From Roseibium limicola (GTDB lineage: Bacteria > Pseudomonadota > Alphaproteobacteria > Rhizobiales > Stappiaceae): a stretch of 64,000 nucleotides of DNA. The position numbers and the translations under genes were made by a program. The notes beneath the pieces were generated by a model. That model saw only the letters and a list, made by a program, of their open reading frames with translations. It had not been told where the DNA came from and did no database searches. This document shows positions 1 to 9,037 of the stretch, piece after piece. The stretch is taken from positions 186,001 to 250,000 of the forward strand of contig NZ_JAFLNF010000001.1 of the NCBI RefSeq assembly GCF_017313085.1. The letters are read 5' to 3'. The first letter of the stretch is position 1; every line of letters starts with the position of its first letter.

Positions 1-1005
1 ATGAATGCCCAACTCGACCTGAGCGCCGTCAGCGGCTTCGGCCTAAACCTGCGTTTCTCGACATCCGACACGGAAGGGGCTGGAGCTTCAGCAGGCGAGG
101 AGAACCCATCAACCGACTATGGCGTTCGAGAAAGCGTCTCGAGGGCGCAGATAGCAAAGGCGTTCAAGGCATTTGTCGCTCAGGAAGCGGAGGCCTACCC
201 GCAAGCTGCAGGTTACAGTGAATTGCTTTATGACAAGGCCCTGTCCGGCGGGAGTTACACCCCGCCATTGATCGACAAACAGTATTTTGCCATCTGCGAT
301 CCCAACGACATGCTGGCAAGCAAGTCGCAGAATTATACCGTGACGACGGATGACCCGCTGGAAGCATTCTGGGACAGCACCTTGGCTGACGTCTTCAAGG
401 CCGGCAACATGCTCAGCATCAATCTGGGTTCAGCCGCCGTCCCGAATATTTATTCAGGAAGCTGTGCGCCCGCAACCAATCCCATGACAAATTTCACCAC
501 GACAGCATTCAGCCTGAGCAACGGCGTCGACAGCTATCAGTTCTATTGCCCGATCCCAGGACTTCAGAGTGCGCAATATGTCTTCCAACAAGCCTTTGGC
601 GACCTGACACCGGCAGGCAGCAGCGGCGACGCCGGACTTCTGCAGGATTGCATCTGGGAAGCGATCTGCCGCGGTGTTGCCCTGGCCGGAGTGGCTGTCG
701 CAGACATCAGCCTGACGGGCGACAGCGGCTTCAGCACCACCGCCTGGAACGATGCCTCAAGCTGGTATCCGGCCGGAGCGCCAACCCATGTCTACGCCAA
801 GTTCCTGCATTGCAGCGATGCACAGGGCAACGACTCGCGCCTGTCCGGACAACAACCGATCTTTTATGGTGGGGCAGCCTACGGTTTCAGCATGGATGAG
901 AACCCCATCGGCCCCTACTCAGGCCCCAATGTACCGTCCAAGACGATTGGCAACATTTCAAGCGGAACGGTTACAGTAACTCTGGGCGCCTGGAGTTCAT
1001 CCTGA
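1..1005 (+). CDS. Uncharacterised protein, possibly GH64/thaumatin-like glucanase fold
   Basis: A 334-residue reading frame opening with ATG at the first base of the window, so the true start may lie upstream. No signal peptide is visible in the part seen. Residues from about 115 on have a layout that recalls family 64 beta-1,3-glucanases: a Phe-Trp segment, then a Leu-x-Ile strand, a helix with 'EAICRGV' near 222, 'YAKFLH' near 266, 'AYGFSMDENPIGPY' near 295 and a closing strand 'VTVTLGAW'. In GH64 proteins the matching blocks form the C-terminal half of the wide cleft. I cannot confirm the catalytic Glu/Asp pair, so glucanase activity is only a suggestion. A strong hairpin follows the stop. 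Confidence 0.5.
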   Translation: MNAQLDLSAVSGFGLNLRFSTSDTEGAGASAGEENPSTDYGVRESVSRAQIAKAFKAFVAQEAEAYPQAAGYSELLYDKALSGGSYTPPLIDKQYFAICDPNDMLASKSQNYTVTTDDPLEAFWDSTLADVFKAGNMLSINLGSAAVPNIYSGSCAPATNPMTNFTTTAFSLSNGVDSYQFYCPIPGLQSAQYVFQQAFGDLTPAGSSGDAGLLQDCIWEAICRGVALAGVAVADISLTGDSGFSTTAWNDASSWYPAGAPTHVYAKFLHCSDAQGNDSRLSGQQPIFYGGAAYGFSMDENPIGPYSGPNVPSKTIGNISSGTVTVTLGAWSSS

Positions 1006-1035
1006 GCTCTGTTCGGTTCTCTGGTCGAGCTTGAG

Positions 1036-1058
1036 AGCCCGCGTTTATGACGCGGGCT
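1036..1058. terminator. Hairpin between convergent genes
   Basis: A perfect 8-bp stem (agcccgcg / cgcgggct) with a 7-nt loop lies just after the stop of the first gene and just before the stop of the minus-strand PPOX gene at 1063. There is little of a T-run on either side, so it may be a shared but weak intrinsic terminator. Confidence 0.55.
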
Positions 1059-1062
1059 GGCT

Positions 1063-1620
1063 TTAGCTGTCTTCAAACATACCGCTCGGAAATCCATCGA
1101 GACTGGTCTGGTTATTGAGTCTTTGGTAGGCTTCAAGTTCCTCCGCCGACTTCGCGTTTGACCAGTTCTCAAGGGACGCGCGCTCGTTCTGGTAGTCAAA
1201 AAGCGGCACGCCATAGCCACAGGACGTCTGCACCAGATCAAAATCAATCCGGACAATCTGTCGGGCGCCCGAGGGCTCTTCGCCGCCATAGGCCGATGCC
1301 AACAGATCCTCATAAGCGGCACTGCCCCTCGACAGAACCTCCGCCGTCCCGAACAGTCGAAGGATCGACGGCGGACCTTCAACAGCGCAAAACATGATCG
1401 TTATCCGATTGAGCTGGCGAATGTGAGCGGCCGTTTCGTTGCCGCTGCCGGTGCGATCCAGATAGGCCGCCTGATTGGGACCGAGTACGCGAAATGAAGT
1501 TGTTGGTCGTGGCGAAATATTCACGCGTCCGGAAGGCGCCGCCGTAGCCGTGAAAAAGATATGCTGCCGTTCGATCCAGTCACGCAAGCCGTCCGACAGG
1601 GTCTCAAACCGTTTGGCCAT
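1063..1620 (-). CDS. Pyridoxamine 5'-phosphate oxidase-family protein
   Basis: A 185-residue protein from the ATG at 1620. That start is chosen because 'gaggga' sits just upstream of it; the open frame continues to 1743 but without such a site. The opening 'MAKRFETLSDGLRDWIERQHIFFTATAAPSGR' is typical of FMN/F420-binding split-barrel (PPOX) proteins annotated 'pyridoxamine 5'-phosphate oxidase family', with 'VNISPRP' and 'ITIMFCAVEGPP' marking the barrel strands. These proteins bind FMN, F420 or heme and reduce small substrates; the substrate cannot be told here. It is unlikely to be the true PdxH, which is longer and has a distinct C-terminus. Confidence 0.8.
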   Translation of the reverse strand: MAKRFETLSDGLRDWIERQHIFFTATAAPSGRVNISPRPTTSFRVLGPNQAAYLDRTGSGNETAAHIRQLNRITIMFCAVEGPPSILRLFGTAEVLSRGSAAYEDLLASAYGGEEPSGARQIVRIDFDLVQTSCGYGVPLFDYQNERASLENWSNAKSAEELEAYQRLNNQTSLDGFPSGMFEDS

Positions 1621-1702
1621 AAAATGTCTCCCTCTTGAGGCCCACAGAGTGCTCCGGAGGAATGTCCTGGTCAATTTCCAAAAACTCAACTGATCAAAAA
1701 CA

Positions 1703-1731
1703 AAAACCCCGAAGCGCTGCTCCGGGGTTTT
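1703..1731 (-). terminator. Intrinsic terminator of ettA
   Basis: A GC-rich stem (ccccg / cgggg) flanked by an A-run on the left and a T-run on the right lies about 25 bases past the ettA stop on the minus strand. The T-run on the minus strand fits a Rho-independent terminator for ettA. Confidence 0.75.
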
Positions 1732-1754
1732 CAAATCGCTCAACTTTCAAGCCA

Positions 1755-3407
1755 TTACCGTGTCAGCGGCTTGTACTTGATGCGACGCGGATCGGCGGCA
1801 TGGGCACCGAGGCGACGGACCTTGTCCTTCTCGTAGTCTTCGAAGTTGCCCTCGAACCATTCAACATGGCTGTCGCCTTCAAAAGCGAGCATGTGTGTGG
1901 CGAGGCGATCGAGGAACATACGGTCATGCGAGATGACCACGGCGCAACCGGCGTAGTTTTCCAAGGCGTCTTCGAGAGCCGCCAGGGTTTCCGTATCCAG
2001 ATCGTTTGTCGGCTCATCGAGCAACAGCACGTTTGCGCCCTGTTTGAGAACCTTGGCCAGATGCACACGGTTACGTTGACCACCGGAGAGATCGCCCACC
2101 TTCGCCTGCTGGGCTGGGCCCTTGAAGTTGAAGGATGAGCAATAGGCCCGGGAGTTGATTTCCTTGTCGTCGAGGTAGATCACCTCTGCGCCACCGGAAA
2201 TTTCCTCCCAGACGTTGTTGTCTGGGTTGAGAGCATCGCGCGACTGGTCAACATAGCCCAGACGCACACTCTCACCGACGATGACCTCGCCTGAATCCGG
2301 CTTTTCCCGGCCAGTCAGCATCTTGAACAGGGTCGACTTACCGGCACCGTTCGGGCCAATCACGCCAACAATGCCACCACGTGGCAGCTTGAATGACAAG
2401 TCGTCGATCAGCAGGCGGTCTTCGAAGCCCTTGGAAACACCTTTTACCTCGATGACGTTGGCGCCAAGACGCTCGCCGACCGGGATCAGAATCTGTTCGA
2501 TGGACGGTACCCGCTCTTCCTGAGCCGACAGAAGATCATCAAACGCCTTGATACGTGCCTTGGACTTGGTCTGACGGCCTTTCGGCGACATGCCCATCCA
2601 CTCGCGCTCGCGGGCGATAGCCCGGTTCCGGGCCATGTCTTCGCGGCCTTCCTGGATCATGCGCTTGGACTTCTTCTCCAGATAGGCGGAGTAGTTGCCC
2701 TCGTAAGGAATACCCGACCCACGGTCGAGTTCGAGGATCCAGCCGGTGACGTTGTCAAGGAAGTAGCGATCATGGGTGATGATCAGTACGGAGCCCTTGA
2801 ACTCGCGCAGGTGGCGCTCCAGCCAATGCACGGTTTCAGCGTCCAGGTGGTTGGTCGGCTCATCGAGCAACAGAAGGTCCGGCTCGGACAGCAGCAGCTG
2901 ACACAGCGCGACACGGCGGCGTTCACCACCAGAGAGGTTGGCGACGCCTGAATCGGACGGCGGGCAGCGCAGAGCTTCCATCGCCATCTCAACCTTGCTG
3001 TCGAGGTTCCACAGGTCTTCGCTGTCGATGATATCCTGAAGCTTCGCGCCTTCATCGGCGGTCTCATCAGAATAGTTCATCATCAGTTCATTGTAGCGAT
3101 CGACGATGGCCTGCTTGTGGGCAACGCCCTCCATGCAGTTTTCGAGAACCGTCTTGCTCTCGTCCAGCTTCGGCTCCTGCGGCAGGTAGCCCACGCGGGC
3201 ACCTTCGGCAGCCCAAGCTTCACCCTGGAAGTCCGTGTCGAGACCGGCCATGATCTTGAGCAGGGTCGATTTACCGGCGCCGTTCGGGCCCAGAATACCG
3301 ATCTTGGCGTCCGGATAGAACGACAGATGAACGTTATCGAGGACCTTCTTGCCCCCGGTGTAGGACTTGGACAGTCCGTGCATGTGATAGATGAATTGGC
3401 GCGCCAT
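1755..3407 (-). CDS. ettA: Energy-dependent translational throttle protein EttA (ABC-F ATPase)
   Basis: A 550-residue cytoplasmic ABC-F protein, the usual EttA length. It has two ABC modules and no membrane segments. Module 1 has Walker A 'GPNGAGKSTLL' near residue 40, signature 'LSGGERRRVAL' near 160 and Walker B 'LLLLDEPTNHLD' near 180. Module 2 repeats these with 'GPNGAGKSTLF' near 350, 'LSGGQRNRVHL' near 440 and 'VLLLDEPTNDLD'. The arm and linker between modules include the basic 'SPKGRQTKSKARIKAFDDL' stretch. EttA binds the ribosomal E site and gates the first peptide bond according to ATP/ADP ratio. The ATG at 3407 has a 'cggag' ribosome-binding site. Divergent from the GFA gene. Confidence 0.96.
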   Translation of the reverse strand: MARQFIYHMHGLSKSYTGGKKVLDNVHLSFYPDAKIGILGPNGAGKSTLLKIMAGLDTDFQGEAWAAEGARVGYLPQEPKLDESKTVLENCMEGVAHKQAIVDRYNELMMNYSDETADEGAKLQDIIDSEDLWNLDSKVEMAMEALRCPPSDSGVANLSGGERRRVALCQLLLSEPDLLLLDEPTNHLDAETVHWLERHLREFKGSVLIITHDRYFLDNVTGWILELDRGSGIPYEGNYSAYLEKKSKRMIQEGREDMARNRAIAREREWMGMSPKGRQTKSKARIKAFDDLLSAQEERVPSIEQILIPVGERLGANVIEVKGVSKGFEDRLLIDDLSFKLPRGGIVGVIGPNGAGKSTLFKMLTGREKPDSGEVIVGESVRLGYVDQSRDALNPDNNVWEEISGGAEVIYLDDKEINSRAYCSSFNFKGPAQQAKVGDLSGGQRNRVHLAKVLKQGANVLLLDEPTNDLDTETLAALEDALENYAGCAVVISHDRMFLDRLATHMLAFEGDSHVEWFEGNFEDYEKDKVRRLGAHAADPRRIKYKPLTR

Positions 3408-3758
3408 GGGGCTCCGCGTCTCCGTCGTTTGAAACTGTCGGGATTCTTAGGATTTCTGGCCGGAGTTTTAGGCGAGTTTGGATGCCGGGGCAATGGCAGC
3501 CGACAATATTTGCATCGGCATCCAAAATGACTCTTCAGCCACCGGACCTGTTTCATCAGACCCACCCCGGCGCCAACCTTTTGCACATCTTCGAAACAGA
3601 GCGTGTCACTGCCAATCCCGATGGCGCTTGTGCCCGCCACCGGCTTCCAGGCGCAGGTTAGACAGCCAACTGAAACACATTCTCTTCGCCAGCAGGATGA
3701 CGCGCCGGACCTGATAGGCTAGCCATAGAAGCAGAGGAAACCGAGGAAGGACAAGGCA
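3408..3758. other. Intergenic region between divergent ettA and GFA genes
   Basis: About 350 bases between two divergent genes, expected to hold both promoters. I see no RNA gene, strong hairpin or convincing small ORF in it. Confidence 0.6.
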
Positions 3759-4214
3759 ATGACTGATCAAAGCATTTCAATGAAGGGCGCTTGTCGTTGC
3801 GGCGCGACCACTTTTGAGGTTTCCGCCCCGCCAATGGTGACGTCGGCCTGTCACTGCAAGGGCTGTCAAAAGATGGCGTCGAGCGCCTATTCCCTGACTG
3901 CAATCTTCCCCGCACCGGCCTTTCAGGTCACACAAGGCACGCCGGTCAAGGGCGGCATGAAGAGCGACGAAAACGCGCATTTCTTCTGTCCGGACTGCAT
4001 GACATGGATGTTCACCCGCATCAGCGCCATGCCGGAAATCATCAATGTTCGCTCGACGTTGCTGGAAACTCCCGAGTGGACCAAGCCATATATGGAAACA
4101 ATGACCTCGGAAAAACTTGGCTGGGTGCAGCTGCCTGTCGAACGTAGTTTCGAGGGTTTCCCTGGACAGGACGACATTCCCTCCCTGCTGGAAGGTTTTG
4201 CGACCTCTCGCTAA
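3759..4214 (+). CDS. GFA-family zinc protein (glutathione-dependent formaldehyde-activating fold)
   Basis: A 151-residue cytoplasmic protein with the cysteine pattern of the GFA (Mss4-like) family: 'CRCG' near 12–15, 'CHCKGCQK' near 31–38 and 'FFCPDC' near 75–80, giving two zinc sites. The family is named after glutathione-dependent formaldehyde-activating enzyme, but most members have no proven activity, so no reaction is claimed. The ATG at 3759 follows 'gaggaaggac'. The next gene begins about 130 bases later on the same strand. Confidence 0.82.
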   Translation: MTDQSISMKGACRCGATTFEVSAPPMVTSACHCKGCQKMASSAYSLTAIFPAPAFQVTQGTPVKGGMKSDENAHFFCPDCMTWMFTRISAMPEIINVRSTLLETPEWTKPYMETMTSEKLGWVQLPVERSFEGFPGQDDIPSLLEGFATSR

Positions 4215-4345
4215 AGTCTGTTTCAAGACATTTCCTTTACCTTCAGACACAGTTCGCACCAACCAGCCCTTGCGGCAGCCAAGACACATCCGTAGATTTC
4301 CGGAGACTCATGTCGGGCCGACAAAAAATTACGGGAAGAAACACC

Positions 4346-5515
4346 ATGACCAACCACACCGGCGCCCCCCTTACCGCCTCCGATATACTGCCGTTGGATG
4401 AGAATGCCCTTCTGATTGGTCGCGTCTGGCGCAAGGATGTGGACGGCCCCTCGCCGGTTCTGGTTGACGGCCTTTCCCTGCGGGATCTCAGCGGTCTTGC
4501 CCTGACGACCTCGCAGTTACTGGAGCTGCCAGACCTGGCAGTGACACTCACAGACATGAACCGGTTCCCGGTCATCGGCACACTGGACGATTTCATCTCT
4601 GGCAAAGCTGGCAGTCTGCTGGCTCCCTGCGACCTGCAGGCCGTGAAAGCTGCTGGCGTAACCTTCGCTGATAGCATGGTGGAACGGGTGATCGAGGAAC
4701 AGGCCAAGGGAGACCCGGCACGCGCCGAGGAAATCCGTGGCAAACTGAAGCCCATCATCGGGGAAAACCTGAAGGGGGTTCAGGCTGGCTCGGAACAGGC
4801 AGCCGAAGTGAAGCGCCTGCTTCAAGATCTGGACCTCTGGTCACAATACCTGGAAGTCGGCATCGGCCCAGATGCGGAAGTTTTCACCAAAGCGCTCCCG
4901 ATGTCTTCGGTTGGCTGTGGAGCAGAAGTCGGCATCCACCCGATCTCCGACTGGAACAACCCGGAGCCGGAAGTGGTTCTGGCCATTCGCTCAGACAGCA
5001 CCATCGTCGGTGCGACCTTGGGCAACGACGTCAACCTGCGCGACGTCGAAGGACGTTCGGCTCTGCTTCTTGGCAAGGCGAAGGACAATAATGCGTCTTG
5101 CGCCATCGGTCCCTTCATCCGTCTGTTCGATGCCAACTTCACACTGGAAGATGTTGGCAAGATCGAAGTCTCTCTGAAGGTCACCGGTGAGAGCGACGGC
5201 TTCGAAATGGAAGGCGTGTCGCAGATGTCGGCGATCAGCCGCAGCCCGGCAGATCTGGCCTCGCAAACCCTGAACATTCATCACCAGTATCCGGACGGGG
5301 CAATGCTCTTCCTCGGCACGATGTTTGCGCCGGTAAAGGATCGGCGCGCTCCCGGCCAGGGCTTCACCCACGAGATCGGCGATCAGGTCAACATCTCATC
5401 GCCAGCGCTTGGCACCTTGGTTAACTGGGTCGACCACACAAATGCGATTGCACCCTGGACATTCGGCACTGCCGCATTGTTTACCAATCTCGCAAAGCGT
5501 GGCCTGCTCTCTTAG
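4346..5515 (+). CDS. Fumarylacetoacetate hydrolase-family protein
   Basis: A 389-residue enzyme of the FAH fold. The start at 4346 is favoured over the in-frame ATG at 4310 because 'gggaag' precedes it by 7 bases. Metal and active-site blocks are visible: 'EPEVVLAIRSD' (an acidic metal ligand), 'GNDVNLRDVEGRS' and the C-terminal 'PGQGFTHEIGDQVNISSPALGTLVNWV'. FAH proteins are Mg-dependent hydrolases, dehydratases or decarboxylases acting on 2-oxo or beta-diketo acids. The long N-terminal region recalls the sugar-acid dehydratases (2-keto-3-deoxyarabinonate dehydratase type) of this superfamily, but the substrate is not fixed by sequence. No other sugar-acid gene is adjacent. Confidence 0.82.
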   Translation: MTNHTGAPLTASDILPLDENALLIGRVWRKDVDGPSPVLVDGLSLRDLSGLALTTSQLLELPDLAVTLTDMNRFPVIGTLDDFISGKAGSLLAPCDLQAVKAAGVTFADSMVERVIEEQAKGDPARAEEIRGKLKPIIGENLKGVQAGSEQAAEVKRLLQDLDLWSQYLEVGIGPDAEVFTKALPMSSVGCGAEVGIHPISDWNNPEPEVVLAIRSDSTIVGATLGNDVNLRDVEGRSALLLGKAKDNNASCAIGPFIRLFDANFTLEDVGKIEVSLKVTGESDGFEMEGVSQMSAISRSPADLASQTLNIHHQYPDGAMLFLGTMFAPVKDRRAPGQGFTHEIGDQVNISSPALGTLVNWVDHTNAIAPWTFGTAALFTNLAKRGLLS

Positions 5516-5557
5516 CAGTCCAGAAAATGCCGTCTGTTGGCGCCAGGACCCTTGAAA

Positions 5558-6259
5558 ATGCCTCATGTTCTCGACCGTCCCGTCTGGAGCGCCCTGGAAA
5601 GTCGACAATTTGGCCTTTCCACCGGCGGTACGGCGGCAAAACGCTTTCTCGCTGAAGTCTCACCATTTGCCGCGACTTCGGACGATGCGCCGGAAAGCTA
5701 TGCAGCGCTCGGCGATCTGCTCGACCCCAAGGATCCAGATGATCAAATCTTCCTGATGCAAGTACCAACCTGCCTGATCCCGGAATGCTGCCATATATCC
5801 TTGCAAGCCCAAGGCGTCCAGATGCTCAAGTCCCGCCCCGCAGTGGGTGTGAGTCCGCGCACCGACATCGCCGCACTCGGCCTAGATGATCGGGCTGAGA
5901 TGACCGCATTGGCCGCGCTGACAAAGCCTGGCCCATTCCGTGCGCGCACGCCGGAGATGGGGCAATTCTGGGGTGTGCGAATTGATGGGCGTCTGGCCGC
6001 AATGGCGGGCCAACGCTTGGCCTTGCCGGGGTACGTGGAAGTCAGCGGCGTTTGCACTCATCCAGATTTTCGCGGACAGGGACTGGCAGCCGCCCTGTCC
6101 GACTATGTCGCAGCGCAGATCCTGGCACACGGTGACAGGCCTTTCCTGCATGCCTGGGCCGACAACGACGGCGCCATCAAGTTGTACAAGCGTCTGGGGT
6201 TCGACCTGCGCACCAAGCTGACAGTGACCGTTCTGACGTCAGTTCAGGCTGCCGAGTAG
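5558..6259 (+). CDS. GNAT-family N-acetyltransferase
   Basis: A 233-residue protein with a GNAT domain in its C-terminal half. The acetyl-CoA loop is 'GVCTHPDFRGQGLAAAL', and the closing beta-bulge region is 'DNDGAIKLYKRLGFDLR'. The N-terminal ~110 residues look like an FR47-type extension. ATG 5558 is used, with 'agga' nine bases upstream, rather than the upstream TTG at 5537. It starts 42 bases after the FAH-family gene and may share its transcript. The acceptor substrate is unknown. Confidence 0.8.
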   Translation: MPHVLDRPVWSALESRQFGLSTGGTAAKRFLAEVSPFAATSDDAPESYAALGDLLDPKDPDDQIFLMQVPTCLIPECCHISLQAQGVQMLKSRPAVGVSPRTDIAALGLDDRAEMTALAALTKPGPFRARTPEMGQFWGVRIDGRLAAMAGQRLALPGYVEVSGVCTHPDFRGQGLAAALSDYVAAQILAHGDRPFLHAWADNDGAIKLYKRLGFDLRTKLTVTVLTSVQAAE

Positions 6260-6267
6260 GTCAGCTG

Positions 6268-7587
6268 CTAGCGGTCTTTCCAACCGTAGTACCAGTAAGC
6301 CCCTTGCAGGTAGAGCTGACGCAGAGCTGGGAACGGGAACTTGGAAAACGGCTTGCTGATCACACCCGGCAAATCGTCGGCGCGGATCTTGCCAAGGATC
6401 ATGTCAGCTACTTTTTCGCCGGAGAGCGAGGCCATAGCCACGCCGCTACCGTGATAGGCCATCGCGCCAAAGACGCCAGCCATCTCCGGGATCGGCCCAA
6501 CGTAGGCTGTGAGATCCTTGGCCAGACAGACATGCCCATGCCAGGCATGCTCCGTCTCCACATCCGCCCAGGACGGGAACATCCTCTCGAAATCAGCCCG
6601 TCCACGCTTTTGCATCGTCTTCATCGCTTCCGGCGTCTCGAAGATGCCCCCACGTGTACCGAAGAGAAACCGGTTGTCAGGCATCAGACGGAAGTAATGC
6701 AGCAGGATTCGGCTATCGGCAGACATCATGTCACTGGTCCAGCCCTGGGCTGCCAGTTCATCATCACTCATAGGCCGGGTCACCATCACCGAAGACATGA
6801 CCGGCATCAGCCGTCCGCCCAGCCACTCCGGCACCTGTTCGCGCGAATAGCCGTTGCCGGCCAGCACCACCCGTGTGGCGCGCACCCCGCCGAAGCGCGT
6901 AGACACCCGCCACTCGTCGCGCTCTTCCGCCAGCCCCAGAACCTCCGTGTGAGAATAGATCCGCCCCCCCGCATCGCGCACGGCCTGCGCCAGAGCCTGA
7001 ACGTATTTCATTGGATTCAAGGCAAACCCATGCGGCATATGCATCCCGCCATGGAATTCCGGACCGCAGATCCCCTCCTCGTTCAGCTCATCGACGCCGA
7101 GAACCCGCACCCCAAGCCCAAAGGTCTTGTTGAGATAGTCCGCATCATCCTGAAACCCGGCAGCGTCCCGAGGCCGGTGCGCCAAGATCATCTCTCCGGA
7201 TGAGTGGCGGTCGACATCCATGCCAAACCGGTTGAGCCGGTCTGATACAGTCTCGATGGCTTCCAGCTGATAGGCGACGAAACGTTTCGCTTCGTCCTCG
7301 CCGAATTTACGCACCATCTCTTGTTCGGAGAGTTTGGTGCCGCCGAAACAGCAAAAGCCGCCATTGCGACCTGACGCACCCCAGCCAACGCGACGCGCTT
7401 CAAGCACGCAAACGGATGCTCCGGCTTCTGCCAGCTTCAGGGCAGCGCTCAGCCCGGTGATACCTGCACCGATAACCGCCACATCAAACACCGCCTCGCC
7501 AACCAGCTGACGATCTTCCTTGATCTGCCCGACGCTTGCTTCCCAGAAGCTGCCGATGGAAATGTCTTCACGTTCACCGACCGTCAT
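6268..7587 (-). CDS. FAD-dependent amine oxidoreductase (DAO / gamma-glutamylputrescine oxidase-like)
   Basis: A 439-residue flavoprotein of the DadA/OrdL class. The FAD-binding Rossmann motif 'VAVIGAGITGLSAALKLAEAG' is followed by an acidic residue ('LEARRVGWGASGRNGG') that would bind the ribose. The C-terminal FAD block is 'AYHGSGVAMASLSGEKVA'. Proteins of this type oxidise secondary or gamma-glutamylated amines. ATG 7587 lies 4 bases past the stop of the upstream paralogue (7592), so the two are almost surely co-translated. Both lack a signal peptide. Substrates such as gamma-glutamylputrescine, proline or opines are all possible. Confidence 0.85.
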   Translation of the reverse strand: MTVGEREDISIGSFWEASVGQIKEDRQLVGEAVFDVAVIGAGITGLSAALKLAEAGASVCVLEARRVGWGASGRNGGFCCFGGTKLSEQEMVRKFGEDEAKRFVAYQLEAIETVSDRLNRFGMDVDRHSSGEMILAHRPRDAAGFQDDADYLNKTFGLGVRVLGVDELNEEGICGPEFHGGMHMPHGFALNPMKYVQALAQAVRDAGGRIYSHTEVLGLAEERDEWRVSTRFGGVRATRVVLAGNGYSREQVPEWLGGRLMPVMSSVMVTRPMSDDELAAQGWTSDMMSADSRILLHYFRLMPDNRFLFGTRGGIFETPEAMKTMQKRGRADFERMFPSWADVETEHAWHGHVCLAKDLTAYVGPIPEMAGVFGAMAYHGSGVAMASLSGEKVADMILGKIRADDLPGVISKPFSKFPFPALRQLYLQGAYWYYGWKDR

Positions 7588-7591
7588 GCAT

Positions 7592-8914
7592 TCAAATCCC
7601 AAGCTTGTCGCGCAGGGCAAACCAGCTCATCGCCAACATCAAGATAGGATGGCGAAGGTTTGAACCGCCTGGGAAGGACGGCAGTTTCAGATCTGCAAAG
7701 GCATCGAAGCGCGACGCCGTCCCGTCAATGGCTTCAGCCAGGACCTTGCCGGCAAACGTCGCCATCGCCACGCCGTGCCCGGAGTAGCCTCCGGCGCTCA
7801 GAACGTTTGGTGCGACGCGTGAAAAATACGGCATACGCTTCACGGTAATCGCCAGGGTTCCGCCCCAACCATAGTCGAGGCGAACATCCTTCAACTGCGG
7901 ATAAATCTCGCACATCGGCTTGCGCACGAAGGAGCGTATGTCATCGGGGAACTTGTAGCCATAGCTTTCTCCACCACCGAAAAGCATGCGTCTGTCCGCA
8001 GACAGGCGGAAATAATTGATCACGAACTTGCTGTCGGCAACTGCAACATTATCCCGGATCAATGCCTTGGCATCGTCTTCCGACAAGGGTTCGCTGGCCA
8101 CGATAAAATTGTTGATCGGCATCACATGGGCAGCAGTCTTACGGTCCAGCTTTCCCAGGTACCCATTGCAGGCCAAGACCAAATGTTTCGCTTTCACCGT
8201 CCCGCCTGCAGCCGTCACCATGACGCCATCGCTAGAGGTTTCATAGCCCTCAACCCGCGTCATCTCATGCAGGGTTGCCCCGGCTTTCTCTGCTGCAGCC
8301 CCCAGACCCAGCGCAAGATTGAGCGGATGAACATGGCCTGAGCCCATATCGAGAGATCCACCGTGATAAGCCGGGCTCCCGACCATCTGATGCATCTCGT
8401 TTTCGTCGATGAAACGAATCTTGTCGTAGCCATAGACGCTCTGCAGGCGCTCAACATAGTCGCGAGTCTCGGGAACGAAATCCTTGCGGTGGTCCGCATG
8501 CAACACACCCGGAGTGTAATCACAGGCGATGCCATGACGCTTGATCAGGTCCATGGTCACATCCATGGAGTCCAGTCCGAGCTGCCACAACACCTTTGCC
8601 TGGTCCAGGCCGTGGCGTTTCTCCAGAACCGTCTGATCGACGCGCTGTCCCGTCCCGACCTGACCGCCATTGCGCCCGGACGCGCCCCAGCCGATGCGGT
8701 TTGCCTCGAGCAACACCACCTTATATCCCCGCTCGGCAAGATGCAGCGCGCTGGACAATCCCGTATAGCCCCCACCAATCACGCAGACATCACAAACGGT
8801 GTCTCCGGCAAGCGCAGGGTGATCAGTTTGGCGGGTGGCGGTTGCCGCATAGTAGGAGGCAGCGTGCTGCCCCTTGCGGTCATTGGCAGTGAGAAGATCT
8901 AGGGACAAGGACAT
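7592..8914 (-). CDS. FAD-dependent amine oxidoreductase (gamma-glutamylputrescine oxidase-like, PuuB/OrdL type)
   Basis: A 440-residue paralogue of the next gene. The FAD motif is 'VCVIGGGYTGLSSALHLAERG', followed by 'LLEANRIGWGASGRNGGQVG', a signature seen in PuuB/OrdL oxidases. The C-terminal block is 'LSAGGYSGHGVAMATFAGKV'. It would oxidise an aminated substrate using FAD and oxygen or another acceptor. It is first in a two-gene operon and its stop is 4 bases from the next start. A short palindrome (8918–8930) sits against its start codon and an inverted repeat (9014–9037) lies further upstream. No other puu genes are next to it. Confidence 0.87.
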   Translation of the reverse strand: MSLSLDLLTANDRKGQHAASYYAATATRQTDHPALAGDTVCDVCVIGGGYTGLSSALHLAERGYKVVLLEANRIGWGASGRNGGQVGTGQRVDQTVLEKRHGLDQAKVLWQLGLDSMDVTMDLIKRHGIACDYTPGVLHADHRKDFVPETRDYVERLQSVYGYDKIRFIDENEMHQMVGSPAYHGGSLDMGSGHVHPLNLALGLGAAAEKAGATLHEMTRVEGYETSSDGVMVTAAGGTVKAKHLVLACNGYLGKLDRKTAAHVMPINNFIVASEPLSEDDAKALIRDNVAVADSKFVINYFRLSADRRMLFGGGESYGYKFPDDIRSFVRKPMCEIYPQLKDVRLDYGWGGTLAITVKRMPYFSRVAPNVLSAGGYSGHGVAMATFAGKVLAEAIDGTASRFDAFADLKLPSFPGGSNLRHPILMLAMSWFALRDKLGI

Positions 8915-8917
8915 GGA

Positions 8918-8930
8918 TTGAGTAACTCAA
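8918..8930. promoter_or_regulatory. Palindrome against the start of the flavoenzyme operon
   Basis: The 13-base sequence ttgagtaactcaa is a perfect palindrome around one central base and lies 3 bases before the ATG at 8914. A protein bound here would block the ribosome-binding region and the 5' end of the transcript. It could be an operator of a GntR-like or other dimeric regulator; none is encoded nearby. Confidence 0.4.
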
Positions 8931-9013
8931 GAAGAAGCTAGGGTTTCCGACCAACGCAACAGGGCCCGACAATCGACGGAAAGCTTTGATGTTTCAAGAC
9001 CAAAACATAAAAA

Positions 9014-9037
9014 TTAGGCACTTAGCCAAGTGACTAA
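9014..9037. promoter_or_regulatory. Inverted repeat upstream of the flavoenzyme operon
   Basis: The arms ttag-cactt and aagtg-ctaa face each other around 'agcc', matching at 9 of 10 positions. This AT-rich stretch lies about 100 bases before the operon start, where a promoter is expected, and resembles a dimeric operator. No regulator is assigned. Confidence 0.4.
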
